A stretch of 64,000 nt of DNA from Lonicera japonica (Eukaryota; Streptophyta; Magnoliopsida; Dipsacales; Caprifoliaceae), in assembly GCA_021464415.1 (NCBI GenBank), contig CM038471.1, positions 10,567,386 through 10,631,385 of the forward strand. The letters run 5' to 3'. The notes below the pieces were generated by a model. That model made no database searches, was not told the DNA's origin, and saw only the letters and a program-made list of their open reading frames with translations. Positions 34,324 through 46,893 of this stretch are shown here, piece by piece. The stretch's first letter is position 1. Every line of letters begins with the position of its first letter. A program made the position numbers and the translations under genes.

Positions 34324-34445
34324 TTACATGTATGTAGAGCGTGTCACTAGTATTGAACTTATTACACACGTATAATTACTTACAACTAGTATTGAACTTA
34401 TTACACACGTATAATTACTTACGACTAGTATTGAACTTATAAACT
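34324..34445. repeat. 39-bp tandem repeat, about 2.5 copies
   Basis: The phrase ACTAGTATTGAACTTATTAC recurs at 39-bp steps. It is a small local duplication inside the CACTA element. Confidence 0.75.
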
Positions 34446-34546
34446 TAAGAATGGTTAACATGTCTAACAATACACAAACATCTGGAATTGTTAGGATTTG
34501 AGCACAAAGAAAAGATGTCAATTACAGTTTAGTAGATAGTTAAAAT

Positions 34547-36167
34547 TGTTGACCTTAAAGTCAATTAATCTTATTTTGATAATTACAATAAGTTAATAAA
34601 GTGTTATTTAACTCGGTTGTTCCAATGATGATAGCTATTTTAACCGATATATCTTCCGACCAAGTGTAACTTCAAACCGAAGCAAATCTGACACAAGCTT
34701 TACAAACGTATCTACTCACAAGAAATGAACTCAAGTGATATACATGTGCTATACTAAGCCAAGAAAAGATCTAGATCATCAAGCAAGTGAAGATATGCAC
34801 AAGAATGATCTCCACATGTTCTACAAGTTATCAAAATCAAGAAAGGATCAAGAACATCAAACAAGTAAAGATACGCAAAAGAAAATCAAGCATCACGAAG
34901 ACTCGAATTATCATTAAATGGAGTGAGTGCTTAGATTTTATGTGAAGATACTTTATTGATCAAATCTTTATAACTCAAACATATTCTTACATCTTTTAAA
35001 GATTGATTCAAACTAGCTTGAAATTGAATTTATTTGAAAAACATCATTTTACAAAAACCGAGTTTCAAAATAAATTCATATTAATTTTAAATGATCATAT
35101 TTTAAGCTATAATAAAAATGGGTATCTTAGAAACATATATTTGAAGTTCAAAAATCATTAGAATTTTATTTGGAACTAAATTATTAAATTGGAAAAATAT
35201 TTTTATTTTACATTTAAAATTCGCCTAATTTTTGCTCAGTTTTGATCTAACGGTCAAATGGAGGCCTTTCCGAACACCGATCATTTTAAAATTTTTACAG
35301 TAGTTAGACAACATATCCTGGCAATTTTGACTAAAATTTGAGCATGATCCAACGGTCTAATTGGGAGAAATTAACAAAACAATTTAGAATTTTTTTTGTC
35401 AAAACTAGCTGTTGGAAAGTTTGAAAATGTATACATTGGAGCCAAAACCTCTCTTAATCATCCCCAACGGCCATATGATTTTGTAAGCTATAAATATAAT
35501 GTCTTAGACATGTTTTAACATACTTGAATCATTCTACAAACTTATTTTACATATATACAAAGTTATTCAAGTATTCAATTCATTTTATTGATCATATTCT
35601 TCATTTTTGAGCTATATACTTTGATCAATTTTGATATCTCTTAGTGTGAGCTTCAATTATATTTTGTTATACACAAGAGAGATATTGTACATTAGTGTTA
35701 GCCACTAAAACTTATTCAAATCATATTTGTGAGAGGTGTATCTCATAGATTAGCAAGAGGGATTTCTTGTGAGAGTATTGAGGGTGTTTCAATACTTGTA
35801 AGAGTGTGTGAGAAGAATACACTTGTAGAGGTTTGATCTTCACCCGGAAGGAGATCGGTTATAGTGGAAATTCTTGGGGAACTAACCGAGCGCGGAGTAG
35901 GAGGAACAAGCCGAACCGTGTGGACAAAAAATCTTCGACTTCAAATTGGTTCAATCTTTCTTACTCAATCTCTTTATTATTGATTGTTTAAATTGTTTGA
36001 GATTACTTATTTATTTGCTCTTATACTTGATTGTTTATTTGCTTACATTCCTTGATAAATTTGTTTGGTAAATTATTTTACTTAAACATTTTCGAAATTT
36101 TTTTTAATTCCGCATTAAGTTTTAAAAACCCTATTCACCCCCCCTCTAGGGTATTTTCAGACCTACA
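34547..36167 (+). repeat. Solo copia LTR, 1621 bp, inside the CACTA element
   Basis: It starts TGTTGACCTTAAAG and ends CAGACCTACA, the same termini as the copia LTR at 1733-3315. It is flanked by the 5-bp duplication AAAAT (34542-34546, 36168-36172). No PBS follows, so it arose by LTR-LTR recombination. A TATA-like CTATAAATAT lies near 35490. Unlike the relative at 1733-3315, it has no obvious TCAGTCGACTGA array. Confidence 0.95.
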
Positions 36168-39100
36168 AAAATTACAAAATTATATTTTACTAATTTGGCC
36201 AAAAAAAAAACGTTACGTACAACAATAATCAATATTTATAACCTAAAAGGGATAATCATTTGGAAGGATAATTGGATGAATTTTTTCATAATCTTCGCTC
36301 ACTCCACCATGGGTTCATCTGCACCATGGGTTTATCGGCCACGGTACCATCGACCACTCCACCACTGGCAACATGTCCACCACCGTCGAATCTAGTAACC
36401 ACTCTCTCTCTTTTTCTCCTAATTCCTTATATATATATACATACATATTCTTTATATATATAGACATACATATATACACCTACAGAGTACAGATCTACCT
36501 TATATATACATGAACACCTAGTGGGGTTTTCATATGCGTGCGTGATTAGAGTTTGATTTTCGGTTGGATAGACAGAGTACAAATCTATGCGTGCGTGATT
36601 TAATAGGGCTATGGTCATTTTTGTACCCTTCTCTCTCTCCTTCTTGCTCTCGACTCTTCCCTCTCCATCGGCTTTCTCCACACCCGCGCAACCCATCACC
36701 ACTATGAGTACAGATCTAATTTTCTTATCAAATCCGAAATACAAATATAAGGTCCCTAGGACAAATTTTTTCCCGCAATCGAAAGTAAGCCACTGGTTTC
36801 TTTTCCTATCAGTACCATAATGTAATTAATTGTACATGATTCACTATCTAAATAGACTTTGTAAGTTTCATGACTTAGTATGTCAACACACGCACTTTTG
36901 AACCTCTTTTAAATCTTTGCTTTAATATTTAGGACAATTTAAATTACTTTGATACTTTTTAAGAGAACACTAATTTCAACAAATTAGTGGTCAAGAATAC
37001 AATTTATTCCATCATGTGGCTTCCTTGTCTCCTAACATGATGTATGTTGTGAGGATTAATTCCTAAAAGTTGTTATTGGAAAGTTTGTAAGATTGCTATA
37101 GAATAAGACACTAATGGTAATCAATTGGCGTCATATCATATATGTTACTTTTGGGTACCATGTGCTTAGCCTACTATTTGAATTTTGCAGTAGTTAATTT
37201 GTTTGGTGCATATGAATTAGCTGCCTCATGTTATTAAAATCTTTATTTAGTATCCAACTTTTGCACCTAAAAGAAAAATTATTGTGTTATGTGTTCAATT
37301 ATATGCTCGTCCAACTCCCTTAGTTTCCTGTTAGCTTTTATAATTTTCCGTTTTGGAGTTGTATTTTGTGACCCCCTCTAATAATTTTTTGTTTTCTTAT
37401 GAATACCCAGGTTACAAAGAGGAGTCGAGTATTTTGGGGGTTACAACTTCGTAAGGTGGAAAAGAATATTTGAAAGACAACGAAAGTAATCTATTGTGTA
37501 TTCAAACTTTGTGATGAAATATTAATTGTGAATAACTTTGGGTACCATATTTAGATTTTGTGATAATAAAACTTCTTAGGTTGGTGAATTAGCATTCTTA
37601 TTACAAAAAGTATACATTCATTTGTATGTGGAATAATTGTTATTTTTCAAGTTCTGCTGGAGGTAAAATTTAGGTGAAATGGTGAATTGTGCAAATAAAT
37701 TTTTTTTATTAAATTTAAATGATTTTGGACGGATTATCACCGTGCCAACAATGTGCCAAAACTGTTCCAAAAGGGTGCCTACGCAGTGCCACCAATGATA
37801 TCATAATATCTTTGGTATGATGACACGTGGAAAGTCATCGAAATGACACGTGTCATAACATTGGCACGGTAAGTATCCGTGCTATAGTAGTATCAAATTT
37901 GGCGAAATTGGTACCCTTTGACCAAAAAAATGTACGAATTAAGCACGGTGTGAAGCCGTGCTAAATAAAGGTACTGTCGTATTTGGCACGGCTCAGAACT
38001 GTGCCAAAGGTGGTCAGGCACGGAGTAGAACCATGCCAGTTAGCGAGTTTTGGTGTAGTGACATCGGACCCCCAAGAGCATAAAGAGTCAACCCGAATGG
38101 CAAAGACCGCTAAAGAATTGGCTGCTTCGTTTGCGGACCGTAAAACGTGGAAGAACAACACTTTAGTAAAAGATTTCACAAGGTCTAGAGCGTCCAAAAT
38201 AAAGACCCCCGCATCCGCCAATGGAGGGGAGTTGTCAAGAAGCATTTTTACCACGTGAAATGCATCACTATTGACTTCAATCACTTTCAGACCCAAAGAG
38301 CTCGCAAACCTCAAACCCTCGAGCACTGTCAGAGCCTCGGCCGCCTCGACATCCATTGTAGAATGAAAGGGGATAGCACGGGCGCCGATAACCACACCCG
38401 CAAAATTCCTGCAAATAATACCTAGCCCTGATCTCCCCGACACGGGATTCACCGCCGCGTCCACATTGATTTTAACCTCACCCTCATTGGGCTTACACCA
38501 AGATGCTACCACCAAAACTAGGGGAGAAACCGAGACTTCAAGAGCTGCCAAAAAAGCACCTACATAAGCTTCTGCAACCAGAGCTCTCCCGGAGTGCCCC
38601 TCCTTTCCTTGCACCCGCTCATTTCTGTCAAACCAAATAAACCAAGCTAACGATGCAAAGAAGGTCGCATTCTAATTCCCATCCGACTGCACCAGCGAAG
38701 CACAAAGACTGCCAAAATCTCCCCAGCTGTCTGGATTTTTAGCGAGGTTAGTAAAGCATGAAACATTCCAAATTTCCTGCACAATCGAACATGACCACAA
38801 GGCGTGGTAAACTATTCCACTCTTTGATCGGCATTGAGGACACAGAGTGCTCGGAATCACCCTCTTCTTGAAAAGAGCCATACAAGTCGATAACAAGTTT
38901 AAGGACGCGCGCCATAAAAACATCCTGATCTTATTTGCTAATTTGATATTCCAAAGCGCCTTCCACCACGACCCCAAGAAAGAAGAAGACGATGACGAAA
39001 TCAAATTACCAGCCAACCGGGCAGCCCGGTAACCACTACGAACCGAATAATCCCCGGTCGAATTGAAATGCCAAATTAGAGTATCCTCCCTAGCTCGCGA

Positions 39101-42100
39101 CCCAACCAGAATTCTTACGATCTCATCTACTTCCCCCTCTAAGAATGACTCATGAACCCACCCCACATTCCAAGAACCCGAGGGGAGTATTAACTCATGA
39201 AGTTTCGCATCGATATTCGTCCCCCGGAGACCAAGGCTTAAAAGGCCAAGGCCTAGGGATCCATCTATCTTTAAATCCAAAAATATTATCACCATTATCA
39301 ACTCTCCATCGAACACCCTTAAGAATAAGATCCCGGCCCAACCGAATCCCACGCCACATGAGAGACCCCTTCTTACGCACCCCTGCATCAAGAAAGGTAC
39401 AACCGGGGAAATATTTTCCTTTAAGAAATCGAGCCAGAAGGGAATTCAGCTCCTTAAGCAGTCTCCACCCCACCTTAGCTAGCATAGCTTGGTTAAAAGC
39501 ACTCAGATCTTTAAAGCCCATCCCACAAGAAGCTTTAGGCACACATAATCTCTCCCACGAGGTCCAATGAATTCTCTTCTGATTACCGCTTGACCCCCAC
39601 CAGAATCTCGCACAAAGAGAATGAAGCTCTTTACAAAGAAACTCGGGAAACTGGATACAGGACATGAAATAATTAGGAACAGCTTGTAAGACTGCTTTAA
39701 TCAGGGTCTCCTTCCCACCGCTAGAGAAATCACATCGGCTCCAGCCTCTGATCTTTTTAAGTACCCGATCCCTGATATCGATCGACATTACCTTTTTGCT
39801 ACGACCAAAGCACAAGGGCATCCCCAAATACTTGTCAAAACGGGGAACCAGTTTCATCCCTGCCGCTTGCGCACATGCTCTTCTCTTACGAAGGCTAAAA
39901 TTCGGACTACAAACCAAACTCGACTTATCAAAATTCACCCGTTGCCTAGAGGCCTCCTTATATCTCCCCAAAAAGACCCGGAGAACCCTACATTGTTGAG
40001 TATCTCCCCGCCAGAAGATCAGACTATCATCAGCAAAAAACATGTGCGATAGCTTAAGACCACCCCTCGCGATATTAAAGCCCTCCAAAGCTCAAGAGTT
40101 TATCGCCTCCCTAATTAGCCCGTCTAATCCCTCTAAACATAATAAAAAAGGATACGGAGATAATGGATCCCCCTGACGAATACCCCGCTGAGGCTTTAGA
40201 AAACCTGAATGATTCCCATTCAAGATGAAGGAATATGAGACAGGGGACACACACTCCATAACCCACGAAATCCACTGCTCATAGAAACCTAAATGGGACA
40301 TAATTGCGCGCAAAAAACACCATTCAATCTATTAGCTAATAATATTGTCAAAAGCCATAATAATATTGTCAATGATCATACGGCCTGAGACAAACGCGCT
40401 CTGATTCTGCGAGATAATACTTGGCAAGATCTGTCTCAATCTATTAGCTAACACCTTCGAGATGATCTTATATGTCACATTACACAAACTAATAGGCCGA
40501 AACTCAGATAAATTGATAGGCTTAGCTACTTTAGGAATTTACACAATATTTGTATTATTTAAAGCCTCTAAAGAGATACCTGAGTGAAAGAAATCATGGC
40601 AAAGGCTCACAATATCATGTCGAACAATGTCCCAATATTTTTGGAAAAAGATCGGAGGAAAACCATCCGACCCCGGGGACTTGATCGGTCCCATCTGAAA
40701 GAGCGCAATTCTAATCTCCTCTTCAGTAACGTTAGCACAGAGGTCTATGTTCATAGCCTCAAAAACATGAGCCTCCACACATCTAGTAACCCGCTCCATC
40801 ATAGCCTCGAAAGGGTGGGACGTTGAGAATAATTCACCAAAATAATCCTCTGTAACCTTTTTCATTCTAGTTAAGGAAGACTGCAAGACCCCCGACGAAT
40901 CTCTCAAACTGTCTATAGTATTTTTTACGTTTCCTCCGAGTAGCTCTCTGGTGGAAGTACTTAGTGTTACGGTCCCCTTCCTTTAACCACTCTGCTTTAC
41001 CTCGCTGTCTCTAGTAAGTCTCCTTATGGTCAAGCAAATCCGCCACCTCTCTCTCTCTAGATTTTTTACTCGAACAAACGACTATTCATCTATGATACTA
41101 GACCACACAGTCTCTAACATTTTATGTTTCTCCTTTAGCCGATACGAAAAACCCCGAAAAGACTGGCGGTCCCAGACCCTCAGATTCTTTGTACATTCCA
41201 AAAGACCCAGCTTCACCCTGGTCAACGCCTGCAAACCTAATGAAACACCCCGAGACCAAGAAGAAGACACAATCTTAGAGCACTCCCCATAACGCAACCA
41301 AGCCTGTTCGAAGAAGAAACGGTTACTCTTCCTCAAATTTAGAGATCCCCTATCCTCGGGATTTGCCTTCCAAGAGACAGCCAACATATGATGATCTGAA
41401 AATCCGAACCCTAAATGCGAAATTACGGCATGCGAAAACAAGGCTCTCCAGCTGTTTGTACACACCCCTCGGTCTAATCTTTCCAAAATTGCATTATCAC
41501 CCCATCTGCGTCTCCATGGGAATTTAGGACCAGAGAAACCTAGGTCTACTAGCAAGCAATCGAGAAGCGCCCCAGAAAATAATGCCATTTGTTGGAAAGG
41601 TCAAAAATTACCTCCTAGTTTCTCATGACCACTAATCACCTCATTAATGTCCCCTATACATAGCCACGGAAGCGAACATTGGCCTGAAAGTCGACGAAGT
41701 AGATCCCACGACTGATACCGTAATTACATCACCGGCTGACCATAGAACCCCGTAAACCTCCATGACACCCTGTCCTTGTCCCGAATACAAGCATCAATAT
41801 GAGACGAGGAAAAAGACCGAATACTCACCTTTAAACCCTCATTCCATAATAATGCAAGGCCGCTTGCTAATCCCACCATATTAACACCAAAGCAATTCTG
41901 AAAATTAAGCCGAACTCGAAATCCATTTAACTGAGACCTCAACATCTTGGTTTCCATCAAGAAAACCATATCAGGAGCTTTAGAAGACACCACTTTACAA
42001 AGAGATGCGAACGCCCGAGGTTTCCCAAGCCCCCGAACGTTCCAACTTAAAAGATTCATTGGTCTCAACGGGACTGCCCCGTTGTCTCCGCCGTTGAAAT

Positions 42101-42279
42101 TATATTGCACCCATCCATCAACATGATGCCCTCTTGTATCAACCCTCTCGCTCGCTTACTAACTGTTCCGGCCTCCTACAGATCACCCACCTTTTTAATT
42201 CCAGTCACAACGCCAACCTTTAACATGGCCGAATCACCCCCACTATCAACCCCTTTTTTAGACCTACCTAATTTCAGAG

Positions 42280-43350
42280 CTAGAGCCCAGACCCCTTCTT
42301 CTTGCGCCTAAGCTCATTCTTTGATCCTATATCTTCGGCACCAACCACATGACCCACCATATTCTGATTTTCTTCAAGTTTTATTCCTTGGTCAATACTG
42401 CCTTTTTCAACATTCAATAATAAAGCCGCCTGGCTCGAACAAGGTTTACTTAAAATAATAGGGACATTAACCAACCCATGCGTATCCAAACGTTGATGCC
42501 CAGGTGATAGTGTCTGCATTACCTGTTCATTAATGGGCCGAGAGGCCGATGAGCTGCTTGCTACCACATTCCGATCATCTATCCTCGTGTAAGAATTTTC
42601 TCTCAAGGTAACATTGTTAGCCCGTAACCAAGAACCATACGGTCGCTTCCCACCGCGGTTCTCTATTGACGGATTCAGAAAAATAGAGCAGTCTTTAAAG
42701 CTATGACCGATACGACTGCATTCAAAATAGAAGTTCGGAAGCCTTTCATATGATACTGGAATCCATATCGGGCCTGTGTTATTCGCCAGCCCAACTTTAA
42801 CCCCACGTTTCAAAGACTTAGATACATCAATAATCATGTGAACCCGAATATACTTACCAAGGCCATCCCTATACATACCCACATCGACATCTACCACCTC
42901 ACTTATTTTACCCCCGATAATATATACAATCTTCTTTGAACGGCAAAGAAAAGGAAGGTTATATAGACGTACCCAGAATTTTGCATAAGAGAACTGCATA
43001 GCAGAAGGTTGTAACGTACCGTCAACAGGTTGAAGAACTACTAACGAGTGTTCAAAATTTCACGAGCCTTTTAACAACACCATCTCGCTATCCTTTTCCG
43101 AATCAAAAGCAAAAGAGAAAATATTTCGACCCATCTCGGCAATAGAGAAATCCCTTCCCCACGCTTTCCGCATCGCAGCCCTAAGGCCTTCTTTACTCGC
43201 TTGCTTAGATGAGATGACTTTTCCAAACAGAACTAGCGCCTCTAGGCCCTTATTATTGCATAGCAAGGCATCACCGACCACTGTGACGTCTTTCTCCTCT
43301 TCCGTGAGGGACACCGGTCTCATCATACTCTCAAGGTCCGGTTCATCCAT
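42280..43350 (-). pseudogene. LINE ORF1: DUF4283 RNA-binding protein with degenerate zinc knuckle
   Basis: The frame begins MDEPDLESMMRPVSLTEEEKDV at the ATG at 43350 and has the DUF4283 pattern (GKVISSKQASKEGLRAAMRKAW...IFSFAFDSEKD). It is interrupted by TGA at 43060-43062 exactly where the family has Trp (KGxW). The same frame then continues with FWVRLYNLPFLCRSKKIVYIIGGKISEV and the knuckle FYFECSRIGHSFKDC. The first Cys of the C-X2-C-X4-H-X4-C knuckle is Tyr here. The frame ends at 42280. ORF1 would coat LINE RNA; this copy is inactive. Confidence 0.87.
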
Positions 43351-43755
43351 ATTAGTACACCCACGAGAGCCCACAACCAAACTAACGAATCCTACTGCCA
43401 CGTAAGGCGTGCAAAGCCAAGCACTAACAACTCACAGCGAGGTAGGGGGAGAAAACCCAAGACGAAGGCTAGAGAGAAAAAGCTCTCATAGGAAACCCTA
43501 GAGAGAGAAAATCTAACATTATTGAACTATAGATAGGAATAATACTTGTTTTCGACAAGGAAATTAATTAAATTTAAAGCGTATACAACCAATAATAAAA
43601 AAAACACTAACCAATAAAAACACTATTGTCGACCATTAACTAATAAAAAAAACACTAAACAATAAAATAGTAAAAAAAAAATCATTTACGCATACTGAGA
43701 ACTATTGTCGACATAAAAAAATTATAAAAACACTAACCAATATCCATTGTTCGTT

Positions 43756-43756
<1 letters not shown>

Positions 43757-43812
<56 letters not shown>
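43757..43812. repeat. (AAT)n microsatellite in Helitron copy A
   Basis: This is about 18 perfect trinucleotide units. The same tract occurs in copy B at about 53563-53630, so it was present before the Helitron moved. Confidence 0.95.
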
Positions 43813-43815
<3 letters not shown>

Positions 43816-44584
43816 TAATATGTTCGAAGAGAGACAACAAACCGTGTATATTTCAAGAAGCTGGTAATCTGTCTTGTGTTTTTTGATATCGCTTATGTAT
43901 GTATATATAAGTTTGCGAATTGAAATTCTAATTGAAATAAATTAGGATGTATTGTAAGAGATGTAATATCATTGGAAGAGTATGGAAACTAAAATAAGTA
44001 GAGTTTAAACCAAATTAATATGATATCACCGTGAATTTGATTTTGAGTAGAAGATTTTAATTTTATTCTGAGTATAATAAAAAGAGTAAAAGACATAATT
44101 TTGTTTTTGTTTTTTATTTTATTTTATTTCGAGTAGTACAATGTGATTTTCATTAGTAGAATAATTTGATACATGATTTTCATTAGTAGACTAATTTGAT
44201 ACTCTTGTGAATTTCATTTTGAGTAGAACACGTAAAATACATAATTTTTTTCATTAGTAGAGTAATCTGATACTATTGTGAATTTCAATTTGAGTAAAAG
44301 AAATAAAATACAAAATTTTATTTTTTTTGAGTAGTACAACCTGATTTTTATTAGTAGAATAATTTGATACATGATTTTCATTAGTAGAGTAATTTGATAA
44401 TATTGTGAATTTCATTTTGAGTAGAAGACATAAATACATAATTTTTTTCATTAGTACAATAATTTAATACTATTGAGAATTTTATTTTGAGTAGAAGACA
44501 TAAAATACATTATTTTATTTTATTTTTATTTTTAGTACACCGTGACTTTCATTTTGAGTATGAGATTTTAATTTTAGAATAAAA

Positions 44585-45309
44585 TATTTAGTTTTTCGCT
44601 TTGCTGACTAATTCTTTAATCAAGTAAAATTTAAGAATCCACCAATAGACTTGCATGTACTCGAAAGTCATAAGTAGATTTAAATATACTCAAAAGTTAT
44701 AGTAACACAACTAAAAGTCAACAATGACTCATGAAACGCGTAAAATATTATGTATTAGGAAATTGTTAATTTATATATTACATAAGACCCATATGAAGTT
44801 TTTATAATGTATTATCCTACAAATTTAGCGAATTATTAATTTAGAACATTATTTTAAGTTGAGACTGGAAAAAAATTGTTATTTATTCAATGTTATTAAT
44901 TAATTAGGTATTAAATTATAGCGGTTCTACGGTACTTAAGTAAATGGAAGAAAAAAGAAGAAGAAAGAAAACGTTAGACAAAATAAAAAAATAATTGTAA
45001 GAGATGGAAGGAAGCATTAAATGTAGCTAGCAAAGGAAATTAAGGAGAGCTGGTAAAAATTATGATAATCTTCATCATCATCATTCATCACCATATTTTA
45101 TTCTTATTCTAGAAATGAGGTAAAAGATGTGTGACAATGTTTTTTTTTAAAAAAAAATCCAGCGAATAATATTTTTTGGAAATAAGGACCTAGTTTTTCT
45201 TATTTTTCTAAAATAAGGGACTACTTATTAATTGTGTTTTAAAATGAGAGCTTTGACCAAAATTATATTTTGTGCTACAATTTTATTCCTCTTCACTGCT
45301 AAAGCTTTG
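44585..45309. other. No gene seen; region beyond the TNL gene 3' end
   Basis: This AT-rich DNA lies between the truncated Helitron end and the solo LTR. It contains the original 3' flank of the TNL gene; the minus strand after the LTR begins CTTTAGCAG. Confidence 0.5.
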
Positions 45310-46893
45310 TGACGTCGCAAGAATGATGCGTTGTGGTAACCCACGTGCAGGCCTGTCAAGTTGTAATAAAATCTCAGAAGTCCGAATATCGATCCACAGG
45401 GATAGTTGGAAAGGTGTGGAATGGATTACAGATTTTTACGGTTTTCTGATTTTGTAAAAGGTTGTTTTTTTTTAAACAACAGAAATCTAAATTGGATGTG
45501 AAAATTAATAAGAAGGCACTAAGGTATTTGGGAGGCATTTGCAATTCAATAGACGATATTTACTAACTCATACAAAGATATTCATACAGTTTTTTAAAAG
45601 ATAGGAAAATTAATGTTTTTTCTTAATAGCAAAGGGGTGCGAAGCTAAGCAACTCATGCCCCGTCTTTAGCTATCTCGAGAAGGAAAACAACTAGGTCCA
45701 CCAAATATGAAATTATCAAGTTTTATTTCTTAGCAACGGGTGTGAAGTAAAACAACCCATTCCTAATGTTGCTAATCCGAAATAGAAATGATAATTTTAT
45801 TGCAAAAAGATTTGACATGAAGCATGTGTATGAAATCTCATGGTTTAAGAGAACGAAAATTAAATACTGAATCTCTACTATGAAATGAGCCGAAGTTTAT
45901 TGAATAAAATTGTTAACTAATCAATTATCACTTAGGATAGACAATAAAGAGTCTAAATAGCAAATGTAATGTAAGAAGCACTCAAAATATCATTAAATGA
46001 ATCAAAGATGAGCTAAACAAAATTATAAACCATCTATGGAATTTTTGAGAACATTTCATAATCTCTACAAAAAGGAACAAAGATCTATAAATGGGGGAAA
46101 AGAGCTATAAGCTTTCTAGAACCATATAAATATGTTGTATTTTCATTAATCAACAAGAACTAAATATACAAGGCATATAAAGTCTAATATTTAGATGAAA
46201 ATACCTAAAAGCTCATAAGATGGAAATATTGAAGAAGAAAAATATTCACAAATATTTAAAAAACTTTAAACATGAATTGAGTTAATAATCACCGAAAATT
46301 ATATCGCAGTTGACCTCCATAACCTTAGTAAAGACTACTCCATAATAAATGTAAACACGAATATTATAGATGAAAAACCATTCTTACAAATCAAGAACTT
46401 CCAAGAAAAAATGAAGCAAAGTTACACCTTGAGCTCTCCATTCTCTCTAGAACTTCTCTATCTAAAAACTAAGATAATATATCTAGCTAATACCCCTTAG
46501 CCTAAAACTAGCCAAAAATGTCTAAAAACTAATAAAATATTACAAGGGAAAATATCTAGAGACAAAAATCCTCAAAAAAAGGCTAAAAGTCAAGGGAAGT
46601 TGTTGTACTCTCCGGGCCATGATCGATCATGGTCTTCCCGTGATCATGGGTCTGGATTTTCCAAACTCAGCACTTTGTAAGCTTTTAAACTTGCTTTTGA
46701 TCGATTCTTTGAAGGCCATTTCATCCTATGCCTATAAACACAATAAAAGCACACCTAGCGGGGCGATATTATATGCAAAACACGCTAAGGCACTACTCTT
46801 GAGATAAGCAGACAATTAGGTAGAATTAGTACAATAAACATGTCAAGCAGCTCCGGGAAAGAGCTTATGCATGACAATATTATGTGTTTATCA
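45310..46893 (-). repeat. Solo LTR abutting the TNL stop codon, about 1584 bp
   Basis: On the minus strand it starts TGATAAACACATAATATT and ends CTTGCGACGTCA, flanked by near-identical 5-mers (plus strand CTTTG at 45305 and CTTTA at 46894). It includes the phrase ATCGATCCACAGGGATAG, common in plant LTRs near their inner end. There is no PBS or coding region on either side, hence solo. The superfamily is undetermined. The left boundary rests on the imperfect duplication. Confidence 0.7.

Larger units (their letters stand above)
32887..38060. mobile_element. Non-autonomous CACTA transposon inside the LINE
   Basis: The ends are inverted: CACTACACCATATTTCGC at 32887 and its counterpart ending GGTGTAGTG at 38060. 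They are flanked by the 3-bp duplication ACA (32884-32886, 38061-38063). Subterminal regions are full of TTGGCACGG-type repeats in both orientations. No transposase frame is present. The element interrupts the LINE RNase H; the LINE frame resumes precisely across it. Without the solo LTR the element is about 3.5 kb. Confidence 0.95.
32826..42059 (-). pseudogene. LINE ORF2: endonuclease, reverse transcriptase, zinc-binding region, RNase H (broken)
   Basis: The start NLLSWNVRGLG with METKM and later GFSDHHML are motifs of the APE-type endonuclease that nicks target DNA. RT follows with SPGSDGFPPIFFQ, RQGDPLSPYPFLLCLEGL and the catalytic FADDSL box. A zinc-binding RT region (WWKALWNIKLANKIRMFLWRA...LCPQC) and a C-terminal RNase H (INVDAAVN, EAAEALTVLEGL, NSDAFHVV) complete it. 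From 42059 to ~39230 the reading stays in one frame but has stops at 41724, ~41613, 41082, 40539 and 40092. One shift occurs near 39230, and another stop at 38672. RNase H is cut by the CACTA element at 38060; its last codons resume in frame from 32883 and stop at 32826. Confidence 0.9.
32810..43553 (-). mobile_element. L1-type LINE retrotransposon inserted in Helitron copy A
   Basis: A 16-bp duplication, GACAAGGAAATTAATT, flanks the insertion (32794-32809 and 43554-43569). Helitron copy B has one uninterrupted copy of the site. The 3' end on the minus strand has a short A-rich tail. Two ORFs typical of plant L1 elements lie inside. Without the CACTA insertion (32887-38060) and its 3-bp duplication, the LINE is about 5.57 kb, close to full length for the family. 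Confidence 0.93.
32442..44584 (-). mobile_element. Helitron copy A (non-autonomous), split by a LINE and truncated at its 5' end
   Basis: The 3' end on the minus strand is the usual Helitron CTAG (32445-32442) followed by T, with an upstream stem-like segment (CATGTGCAATGTACGTGCAT). Helitron sequence runs 32442-32809 and resumes at 43554-44584. Together they align with the uninterrupted copy B at 53021-54502. Copy A stops matching after ATTTTAGAATAAAA at about 44584, so it lacks the ~70-bp 5' terminus of copy B. An (AAT)n tract lies at about 43757-43812, as in copy B. Confidence 0.85.

Noticed and set aside
38061..38614. RNase H frame as an independent plant RNase H gene
   Set aside because: It is in frame with the LINE ORF2 zinc-binding region and sits at the expected C-terminal position.
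45272..45457. 61-codon plus-strand frame
   Set aside because: It spans the inner end of the solo LTR and its flank; no protein similarity is recognised.
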